This document shows positions 7,276 through 13,990 of a stretch of DNA of 45,039 nucleotides, in pieces. The position numbers were made by a program, and so were the translations under genes. The DNA is from Phycisphaerae bacterium (GTDB lineage: Bacteria; Planctomycetota; Phycisphaerae; Phycisphaerales; Phycisphaeraceae), in assembly GCA_030432595.1 (NCBI GenBank), contig JAUIGU010000033.1, positions 1 through 45,039 on the forward strand, given 5' to 3'. Positions within the stretch are counted from its first letter, which is position 1. Every line of letters begins with the position of its first letter. The notes beneath the pieces are model-generated. The model saw nothing but the letters and a program-made list of their open reading frames with translations, was not told where the DNA came from and searched no databases.

Positions 7276-7609
7276 AACCGAACCATCGTGCAATCACGCC
7301 GCAATCGTCGTACAGGTCACGACATCGTCTATTCTGTCAGAGCCGGGAGCGTGAGCGACCGGTTGACGGGGGTTGACGGCCCGAACCGGTCGCTCACGCT
7401 CCCGGCTCTGAACAGGCGGAACCACCATTGACACGTGCGTGACCGGGATGCAGAATCGGATCGATGAGGCGGACATTATGTCGAATGAAGGCCCTGCTTC
7501 GAGTGGCACGGCTCGGCGCAGCCGACGTGTGGAGTACGCCAGATGATTCCCGACACGCATCATGCTGCGTGTGAGGTGTGGCAACTGAACAGATAGAAAT
7601 AGATCCGGT
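7276..7609. other. Intergenic stretch with hairpins and no recognised gene
   Basis: Apart from the long inverted repeat at 7338-7410, this stretch has no supported gene. Two small hairpins (CGGCT/AGCCG at 7509-7524 and ACGCA/TGCGT at 7555-7570) sit between GTGGCAC-type and GTGTGGCA-type ends. They faintly recall the palindromic element at 21850-21937. Confidence 0.4.
7338..7410. repeat. Long perfect inverted repeat, 27-bp arms
   Basis: Arms at 7338-7364 and 7384-7410 are perfectly complementary (CAGAGCCGGGAGC... and its reverse complement) with a 19-bp spacer. No T tract follows, so it is not a typical terminator. It is one of several large intergenic hairpins in the window. Confidence 0.85.
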
Positions 7610-8023
7610 ATGCAAGACCGTTCGATCTTCTTGGCGTTTTTGACTTGCTGGGGACTTTACCTCGTCGCTGTCTACGGGTACAGCCTATTTCGTCAAGCCT
7701 CATTGATTGCCGCGACGGCATCACACATCGTCCCGACCGCAACGGCAATGATGATGATTCGAATATTTATCGTGGGTCACGGATCGACGATTGCACAGTT
7801 TGTTGCAGGCTCGGATAAAGGCAGAGAGCTTTGGTCGCTCTGGTTCCATCTCTGGCCATGGTTACTGCTTATTTCTTTCCTGTCGGCGATGGTGCTCTTG
7901 ACTTGTACGGCAGTCGTCATCTGTCGATCCGAGTTACGGAAGTACATCCCGGTGACCGTTGGCGGTGCTCTTATGTCGGGATTCTGTTTCTTCACCGTCG
8001 CCGCCAACTTCCCAGACGCCTAA
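7610..8023 (+). CDS. Four-helix membrane protein, function unknown
   Basis: A 137-residue hydrophobic protein with about four transmembrane segments (residues ~6-28, ~42-56, ~77-102, ~110-132) joined by short polar loops such as GSDKGREL and RSELRKY. Base composition is clearly less GC-rich than the neighbours, and the codon choice differs, suggesting recent acquisition or relaxed selection. The upstream sequence has no strong ribosome binding site. The gene sits between the hairpin-rich intergenic region and the convergent end of the HEAT-type lipoprotein gene. I do not recognise the family. A long overlapping ORF on the same strand from 7959 is a shadow of the minus-strand gene. Confidence 0.6.
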   Translation: MQDRSIFLAFLTCWGLYLVAVYGYSLFRQASLIAATASHIVPTATAMMMIRIFIVGHGSTIAQFVAGSDKGRELWSLWFHLWPWLLLISFLSAMVLLTCTAVVICRSELRKYIPVTVGGALMSGFCFFTVAANFPDA

Positions 8024-8108
8024 CCCAAAGTTTGGGTTGACCAGCAACGACCGCAAAGAAGCTCGCGGCAGCCGATTGGCTGTCTGCGGACGCAGACGAC
8101 ATTCCATG

Positions 8109-10376
8109 TCACGATGCGTCGCGGCTCGACGTCGTGCGACGGCGGCTGCTGCTTTCGTTGTCGCCGTTGCCGTTGGCGGTTTCGTGGGTGGCGCGTTGTT
8201 CGACGTTGCTGATGCGCAGGGCGACTTCGGGCTTCATGGTCGGGCCCAGCAGGAGGCGGACGCCGTCGAGGATTTCGCGGGCCTGGGTGCGTCGGCCCTG
8301 GTCGACCTGTTCGCCGGCGGTCTGGATGAACAGGTCGATGACGGGGTCGTCGGAGGCGGGCTGGATGAGGGCGCCGTTGGGGCCTTCGAAGAGCTTGCGG
8401 GCGACGCCGAAGGCTTTTTCGTGCTGGTTGGTGAGCAGCGCGGCGCGGATGAGGCCGCGGTGGAGGCGGTCGAGCTGGGGGGCGGTGAGGCGGTCGGCGT
8501 GGGGGACCAGGCCCTCGAAGTCGAGCACGGCGACGCGGGGGCGGTCGGTGGCGAGGCGGAGTTCGCCGCGCTCCAGGAGCAGCGCGAGGTAGGCGCCGCT
8601 GGGTTGGGCGTCGGAGGCCTGGTTGTCGAGCGCGGCGGTGAGGACGGCCTCGCGGAGTTCGGCCAGGCCGGGGTTGCGCAGGGCCGCGGCGGCTTCGAGG
8701 GCCTGGGCCTGATCGACGCGCTGGGCCATGGCGACGATGGCGCGTTCCCACGCGTCGCGGGTCGGGCCGGCGGCGGGCGGGAAGAGGGCGAGGGTGCGGA
8801 GGGCCTGGGGGTCTTTGCCGCGCTGCTCGGCGGCGGTGATGACGATGGGCTGGATGACGGGGTCGTCGGCGCGTTCGGCCAGGGGCAGGAGGGATCGGGT
8901 GGAGTCGGCCCAGGCCTGGGCGGCGGCGCGGCGGATCGTGGTGTCGGGGTGGTCGAGGCCGAGGGCGATGCGGTCGTCGAAGTCGCGGTCGTTGCCGACG
9001 CGGCCCAGGAGGGTGATGAGCTGGGGCGCGGGGCTGGGGCCGTTCTGGTCGAGGATGTTGCGGAGGTCCTTGGCGATGCGGGCGGCGCGGTTGTCCGAGA
9101 GCAGGCCGGCGCGGGCGGCCTCGGCGAGGGCGGCGGCGGCCTGGGGCTGCATGGCCTGGTCGGCGAGCAACGCCTGGGCGGGCTCGACGGCCTGGGCGCG
9201 CGGCATGCGGGCGATGAGCACGAGGTAGGCGCGGAGGACGGCGTCGACGTTCTCGTCGCCCTCGGCGAGGCGGGTGGCGACCAGGTCGGCCGCGGGCTCG
9301 TCGGCAAGGTCGCGCAGCAGCGTCGCGGCGCGGAGGCGCAGGTCGGCGGCGTCAGAAGTCAGGTTGTCGCGCAGCGCCGCGCGGAGCGGTTCGTTGAACG
9401 CCCCGCCGGCGGAGACGCGCTGCTCGGCGAGGGTCATGCCCAGCTCGCGCAGCGGCATGAGCGACTCGGTGAGCATGTCGGCCAGGACGCGGGGCTTGTC
9501 CTTGTCCTGGGCCAGGCGGAAGAACGTGGTGTACACCTCGCGCAGGCGGTCGACGACCTGGTCGGTGGAGATCTCTTCGGCGGCCTCGCGGCGGACGAAG
9601 TTCTGCGTGAGTTGGCGTTCCCAGCCGGCGGCGTCGAGGCCGCGCACCTCGTCCCACCACTGCCGCCAGGCGAGGCGGTCTTCGCCCAGGTCGGTGCGCC
9701 CGGTGAGGGTCGCCAGCGCGGCGAAGGCCGCGCCGCGGACGCCGGGGGGTTCGGTCGAGTCGGAGAGCCTGACCAGCACCTCGGCCACGGGTTTGGTGCG
9801 CCGCCAACCCAGCGCGGCGATCACGCGCTGCCGCTCGACCGGATTGCCGTCGATGGCCTGGGCCTGCTTGACCAGGAGTTGCGTGAACTTGGGGTCGTCG
9901 AACCGCGACAGCGCCCGGGCGAAGTCGTCTTCCAATCCGGGCGCCAGCGTGTCCGCGCGGCCGACGATCGGCCACCACAGGTCTTCGTCCGGCGGTATCG
10001 GGGACGCAAACACGCCCTGCAGCACGGCCTGGTTCACGCCGCGCGGGCGGGACTCTTCAATCGCCCAGGCGACCACTTCGTTCGCTTCGTCAGACCCGTC
10101 CGCCAGGAGCGACTCGACCGCCGCGGACCGCTCGTCGAGGTACCCGCCCGGCGAGGACAGCACGGTGTACGCCCCGCGCACGTCCGGCGGCAGGGTCGCG
10201 GGGTCGATGGTTAAAGGCTCGTCGCCCAGGCGCGACGCCTGGCAGCCGATCAACACCGCGGCGAACCACGCCGAGGCGAACAGCACGGCGGCGACGCCGC
10301 GCCACCGTGGCCGGCCGAGCCTGGCCGTGCGCCGCGGAGCCGAGTTGGTGTGCGGTCCTGGTTTCATCGCGTTCAT
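8109..10376 (-). CDS. Large lipoprotein with HEAT-like helical repeats
   Basis: A 755-residue protein starting at ATG 10376 (alternative 10367). The signal peptide is Arg-rich, then hydrophobic, and ends AAVLIGC, a lipobox with the lipidated Cys near residue 45. The rest is helical and Ala/Leu/Arg-rich, with recurring patterns such as VRGAAFAALATLTG, LRLRAATLLRDLAD and IRRAAAQAWADS typical of HEAT/Armadillo scaffolds. The C-terminal third (RVAVLDFEGLVPHADRL and following) may be TPR-like. The C terminus is polar and Ser/Arg-rich. A periplasmic scaffold role is likely; no enzyme motif is visible. It is divergent from serS. An upstream in-frame start at 10481 would place the signal peptide too far inside. 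Confidence 0.8.
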   Translation of the reverse strand: MNAMKPGPHTNSAPRRTARLGRPRWRGVAAVLFASAWFAAVLIGCQASRLGDEPLTIDPATLPPDVRGAYTVLSSPGGYLDERSAAVESLLADGSDEANEVVAWAIEESRPRGVNQAVLQGVFASPIPPDEDLWWPIVGRADTLAPGLEDDFARALSRFDDPKFTQLLVKQAQAIDGNPVERQRVIAALGWRRTKPVAEVLVRLSDSTEPPGVRGAAFAALATLTGRTDLGEDRLAWRQWWDEVRGLDAAGWERQLTQNFVRREAAEEISTDQVVDRLREVYTTFFRLAQDKDKPRVLADMLTESLMPLRELGMTLAEQRVSAGGAFNEPLRAALRDNLTSDAADLRLRAATLLRDLADEPAADLVATRLAEGDENVDAVLRAYLVLIARMPRAQAVEPAQALLADQAMQPQAAAALAEAARAGLLSDNRAARIAKDLRNILDQNGPSPAPQLITLLGRVGNDRDFDDRIALGLDHPDTTIRRAAAQAWADSTRSLLPLAERADDPVIQPIVITAAEQRGKDPQALRTLALFPPAAGPTRDAWERAIVAMAQRVDQAQALEAAAALRNPGLAELREAVLTAALDNQASDAQPSGAYLALLLERGELRLATDRPRVAVLDFEGLVPHADRLTAPQLDRLHRGLIRAALLTNQHEKAFGVARKLFEGPNGALIQPASDDPVIDLFIQTAGEQVDQGRRTQAREILDGVRLLLGPTMKPEVALRISNVEQRATHETANGNGDNESSSRRRTTSSRDAS

Positions 10377-10503
10377 CCCGTCCGCCGCGCCGGACCGGCC
10401 GGGCGCAATCACACCATCGTAGCCACGCCCTTGGATGCTTATCGCCCAAACGCAACGCCGCCCCATAAAACGCCCCCGCACGCCCCATTACCATGCCCGC
10501 ACC

Positions 10504-11916
10504 ATGATCGACCTTCGTGACCTGCGGGACCGGCCGGACCACTACCGGGCCGGCGTAACGAACAAGAACGGCGACGCCGGCGTCATCGACCGGCTGCTCG
10601 CCGCCGACGAGGCCCTCCGCGCGCTCATCACGCAGGAGCAGTCGCTGACCGCCGAGAAGAACGCGATCGGCAAGCAGATCGGGCAGCTCGCGGGGAAGAT
10701 CAAGAAGGCCTCGCCGGACGAAAAGGCAGCGCTGCAAAGCGAGATGCAGGCGCTCCAGACCCGGCCCAACGCGATCAAGGCCGAGCAGGACGAGATCGTC
10801 CCCAAGCGTCGCGAGGCGGAAACGAAGCGCGACGAACTCTGGCTCGAAGTCCCCCAGCCCGCGGACGCGGACGTGCCGGTGGGCAAGTCGGCCGAGGACA
10901 ACGTCGAGCTGCGCCGCTGGAACCCAGACGCCTTCGACCCGACGAAAACCTTTGAAGACAACAAGGGCTTCAAAGCCAAGACGCACCTCGAACTGTGCGA
11001 CGCGCTCAACCTCGTGGACTTCGAGCGCGGCACGAAGGTCTCGGGGTCGCGCAGCTACGTGCTCACCGGCGACGGCATGCGGCTGCACCAGGCGGTGCTG
11101 CGCTTCGCGTTCGACTTCATGACCGTGGACCACGGCTTCACCCCCCTGTCCGCGTCGTGCATCGTCAAGCACCCCACGCTCGTGGGCACGGGCTTTTTCC
11201 CGCACGGACGCGAGCAGGTCTACGACATCGCCAATCCGACCTCCGAAGACGGCCTCGCGCTCACCGGCACCGGCGAGGTCGGGCTCATGGCCTACCACAT
11301 GGACGAGATCCTCTCCGCCGACGAGTTGCCCAAGTGCTACACGACCGTGTCCACCTGCTTCCGCCGCGAAGCGGGCAGCGCCGGCAAGGACACCGCGGGC
11401 CTGTACCGCATCCACCAGTTCGACAAGGTCGAGCAGGTCGTGATCTGCGAAGCCAACGAACAGACCAGCCGGGACTGGCACCGGAAGATGATCGGGTTCG
11501 TCGAGGCGCTCCTTCAGAAGCTCGAGCTGCCGTACCGGCTGCTGCAGTGCTGCACGGGCGACTTGGGCCCCAAGAACGCGGACATGATCGACCTGGAATG
11601 CTGGATGCCGTCCCGCGCCGACGGACCCGCGGCCCCCGAAGGCCAAACCGACACTTCCGGCGGCTGGGGCGAGACGCACTCGGCGTCGCGGCTGTACGAC
11701 TACCAGACCCGCCGGCTGAACCTGCGCTACCGCGACCCGGCCGACCCCAAGGGCAAGAAGACCGTGTTCTGCCACAGCCTCAACAACACGGTGGCGGCGT
11801 CGCCGCGGCTGCTGATCCCCCTGCTGGAGGTCCACCAGAACGCGGACGGGTCGGTGACGGTCCCGCCGCCGCTTCGGCCGTACATGCAGGGCCAGGAGCG
11901 GATAGGGCCGGCCTGA
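10504..11916 (+). CDS. serS: Seryl-tRNA synthetase
   Basis: A 470-residue class II synthetase that charges tRNA-Ser with serine. Residues ~1-110 form the N-terminal tRNA-binding coiled coil (LRDRPDHY..., LTAEKNAIGKQIGQLAG). The catalytic core has motif 2 at FRREAGSAGKDTAGLYRIHQ and motif 3 at NNTVAASPRLLIPLLEV. In motif 3 the usual GR before the conserved Arg region reads SPR; the Arg is kept. The ATG at 10504 begins MIDLRDLRD, the typical serS start; an upstream in-frame TTG would only add a basic leader. There is no Shine-Dalgarno sequence, but a TACCAT box (10489-10494) lies 9 nt before the ATG. It is divergent from the HEAT-type lipoprotein gene. Confidence 0.97.
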   Translation: MIDLRDLRDRPDHYRAGVTNKNGDAGVIDRLLAADEALRALITQEQSLTAEKNAIGKQIGQLAGKIKKASPDEKAALQSEMQALQTRPNAIKAEQDEIVPKRREAETKRDELWLEVPQPADADVPVGKSAEDNVELRRWNPDAFDPTKTFEDNKGFKAKTHLELCDALNLVDFERGTKVSGSRSYVLTGDGMRLHQAVLRFAFDFMTVDHGFTPLSASCIVKHPTLVGTGFFPHGREQVYDIANPTSEDGLALTGTGEVGLMAYHMDEILSADELPKCYTTVSTCFRREAGSAGKDTAGLYRIHQFDKVEQVVICEANEQTSRDWHRKMIGFVEALLQKLELPYRLLQCCTGDLGPKNADMIDLECWMPSRADGPAAPEGQTDTSGGWGETHSASRLYDYQTRRLNLRYRDPADPKGKKTVFCHSLNNTVAASPRLLIPLLEVHQNADGSVTVPPPLRPYMQGQERIGPA

Positions 11917-12041
11917 CGCAGGTATTCGGCCGTGATACACCCCCGAATGCCCGGATCACCTGTCTTATCCACTTGTCAAGCCAACGCGTTATAGAAAAAA
12001 CTGCCGATCTGGCACATTCACCTCAAATCGGATGATTCCGG

Positions 12042-12066
12042 TAACTTCTGTCATACCATGAAGTTA
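12042..12066. promoter_or_regulatory. Inverted repeat upstream of the folC promoter, possible operator
   Basis: TAACTTC (12042-12048) and GAAGTTA (12060-12066) form a 7-bp dyad with an 11-nt gap, ending 11 nt before the -35 box of folC. A further ACTTCAT (12081-12087) overlaps the -35 box and repeats the half-site. This is an AT-rich patch in a GC-rich genome, so chance is not excluded. Confidence 0.35.
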
Positions 12067-12077
12067 AACACGATGAA

Positions 12078-12106
12078 TTGACTTCATTAAGCGATTTTGC
12101 TATGCT
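12078..12106 (+). promoter_or_regulatory. Strong sigma-70 promoter of folC, near-leaderless
   Basis: TTGACT (12078-12083) and TATGCT (12101-12106) are spaced by 17 nt. Only 8 nt separate the -10 box from the ATG at 12115, so the mRNA would begin at, or within 1-2 nt of, the start codon. Confidence 0.75.
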
Positions 12107-12114
12107 GGCGGGTT

Positions 12115-13593
12115 ATGGCACCGTCGACGAAAAGGTCCTCGAAAAAACCTAACAAAACCTCCGGGAAAGGCACTAAAACGGCCACGCGATCCGGCGGCAA
12201 GACGTCCCGCGCCTCCACCAAAACCCGCGTCCGGGCCCCCAAGCTGGGCAACTACCAGGACGCCAAGGCCTGGCTGTTCGACCACGTCGATCACGAGCGG
12301 GCCCGTGCGGTGCGTTACGACACCAAGACGTTCGGCCTGAACCGGATGCGCAAGCTCCTGGCCGAACTGGGCGACCCGCACACGCAGATCAAGGCGGTCC
12401 ACGTGGCCGGCACCAAGGGCAAGGGCTCGACCTGCGCCATGGTCGCCTCGATGCTCCAGGCCTGCGGGTACACGACGGGCCTCTACAGCTCGCCGCACCT
12501 GGTGGACCTGCGCGAGCGGATCAGCATCGACGGGCAGATGATCTCGTACCACGCGATCGGCGAGATCTTTCAGCAGATCGCGCGGGCCGAGGTCAAGGCC
12601 GGGTTACAACTGACGTACTTCGAGATCATGACCGCGGCGGCGTTCCTGCACTTCGCGGAACAGGCCGTGGACATCGCCGTCCTCGAGGTCGGGCTGGGCG
12701 GCCGGCTGGACTGCACGAACGTCTGCGACCCGGTGGTCACGGCGATCACGTCGCTCTCGCTGGACCACACGCACATCCTCGGCGAGACGGTCGAGGAGAT
12801 CGCCAAGGAGAAGGCCGGCATCTTCAAGGAGGGCGTGCCGGCGATCAGCGTGGACCAGGACACGTCGGTCCGCGAGGTGCTCAAGCAGTGTGCCGAAGAG
12901 GCGGGCACCACGATCGAGTTCTCCGGGCGCGACATCGACTTTTCGTACCGCTTCGAAGCCAACCGCGAGCTGGGCCCGCACACGCGCGTGTGTTTGACGA
13001 CCGACCGCAGCCGGTTCGAGCACCTGGCCGTGCCGCTCAAGGGCGAGCACCAGGCGCACAACTGCGGGCTGGCGTTGTCGATCATCGACAAGCTCCGCGG
13101 CGCGGGCTTCACGATGAGCGAAGACGACGCGGTGCGCGGCCTGGACGCGACCGACCTGCCCGGCCGGATGGAAGAGGTCTGGCAGGCGCCGCGGGTGATC
13201 CTCGACGGGGCGCACAACGAGGCGTCGATCCAGGCGCTGATCCGGGCGCTGGGCGCGCACGTGACCTACGACTCGCTGGTCATGGTGTTCGGCTGCGGCG
13301 AGGACAAAGACGTCAACGGCATGCTCAAGCAGGTCGCGCTGGGCGCGGACAAGGTGATCTTCACCCAGGCCCAGAGCAACCCGCGGGCGATGGAGGCGGA
13401 CGACCTGATCCGCCGGTTCTCCGAGTTGTCGGGCAAGATGGCGCAGACCGCGCGGAACCTCGACGATGCGCTGGGCCTCGCCGCCCGGGCGGTGTCGCGC
13501 GAGGACCTGATCGTGGTCGCGGGGTCGTTCTACCTGGTCGGCGAGGCGCGGAGCTATTTCCAGAAGCTGCTGACCAAGAAGCGCGGCGCGTGA
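12115..13593 (+). CDS. folC: Bifunctional folylpolyglutamate/dihydrofolate synthase family (FolC)
   Basis: A 492-residue Mur-ligase-family enzyme that adds glutamate to folates (and in many bacteria to dihydropteroate) using ATP. The P-loop is VHVAGTKGKGSTCAM (~residues 97-111), followed by YSSPHLVDLRERI, the FEIMTAAAFLHF helix, VLEVGLGGRLDCTN and SLDHTHILG...EKAGIFK. The C-terminal domain carries DGAHNEASI. A Lys/Ser/Thr-rich extension of about 45 residues precedes the normal start and is atypical. If translation instead began later, around GNYQDAKAWL, the extension would vanish, but the promoter geometry favours 12115. No Shine-Dalgarno sequence is present. A terminator follows at 13638-13664. 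Confidence 0.92.
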   Translation: MAPSTKRSSKKPNKTSGKGTKTATRSGGKTSRASTKTRVRAPKLGNYQDAKAWLFDHVDHERARAVRYDTKTFGLNRMRKLLAELGDPHTQIKAVHVAGTKGKGSTCAMVASMLQACGYTTGLYSSPHLVDLRERISIDGQMISYHAIGEIFQQIARAEVKAGLQLTYFEIMTAAAFLHFAEQAVDIAVLEVGLGGRLDCTNVCDPVVTAITSLSLDHTHILGETVEEIAKEKAGIFKEGVPAISVDQDTSVREVLKQCAEEAGTTIEFSGRDIDFSYRFEANRELGPHTRVCLTTDRSRFEHLAVPLKGEHQAHNCGLALSIIDKLRGAGFTMSEDDAVRGLDATDLPGRMEEVWQAPRVILDGAHNEASIQALIRALGAHVTYDSLVMVFGCGEDKDVNGMLKQVALGADKVIFTQAQSNPRAMEADDLIRRFSELSGKMAQTARNLDDALGLAARAVSREDLIVVAGSFYLVGEARSYFQKLLTKKRGA

Positions 13594-13637
13594 CGCGCCG
13601 GTACCTGATCGGGGGACATCACACGAGATGGGATAAG

Positions 13638-13664
13638 CCGGGCCGCTCGAAGGCCCGGTTTTTT
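13638..13664 (+). terminator. Rho-independent terminator of folC
   Basis: CCGGGCC (13638-13644) pairs with GGCCCGG (13652-13658) over a 7-nt loop and is followed by six T residues. Confidence 0.9.
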
Positions 13665-13673
13665 GTTTCCTGA

Positions 13674-13765
13674 AGTGGCACCGGCATCTTGCCGGTGGTT
13701 CGCCGAAGGCGAAGCATGAGCCCCTGGGCCTTTCGGCCGACCACCGGCAAGATGCCGGTGCCACT
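13674..13765. repeat. Nested palindrome with perfect 25-bp arms
   Basis: Arms 13674-13698 (AGTGGCACCGGCATCTTGCC...) and 13741-13765 are perfectly complementary. Each arm also contains its own small palindrome (CCGGCA/TGCCGG), so the element can fold as one long hairpin or as two short ones. The 42-bp spacer has further small hairpins. The architecture resembles REP doublets/REPINs. Confidence 0.85.
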
Positions 13766-13787
13766 GAAAACGCACGGGTTGCCGCGG

Positions 13788-13817
13788 TTGGACCGGGCGG
13801 CGTGGGTCCGATAAACT
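13788..13817 (+). promoter_or_regulatory. Sigma-70-type promoter for the BY-kinase gene
   Basis: TTGGAC (13788-13793) and TAAACT (13812-13817) are spaced by 18 nt. The resulting leader is about 165 nt before the ATG at 13991. The leader (13825-13990) is GC-rich with no recognisable riboswitch or ORF. Confidence 0.45.
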
Positions 13818-13990
13818 CGCCGCCCAAGGAGGCAAGGGAAAGCCTCGCGATTCGGGTGTGCCGGTGCCGCCAGGGCCGAGCCGTGCCGTCGGGCGGGTCG
13901 GGCGTTGGGTCCGGTGCCGATCCGTGTCGCGAATCCCGCCAAGGCCGGCCCGTCGGTTTCCGTTCGGAGACCGTCCCCGGCTCGTGACGC

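Noticed and set aside
6645-7410. The hairpin cluster as tandem terminators or a CRISPR array
   Set aside because: The hairpins lack T tracts, and there are no direct repeats with regularly sized unique spacers. Only the stem-loop at 6605-6628 is a proper terminator.
7959-10214. Long plus-strand open frame opposite the HEAT-type lipoprotein
   Set aside because: The minus-strand frame has a lipobox signal peptide and HEAT-like repeats; the plus-strand product is Gly/Val/Ala-rich shadow sequence.
13825-13990. Riboswitch in the long leader of the BY-kinase gene
   Set aside because: No conserved core of a known riboswitch class was recognised; only generic GC-rich stems are visible.
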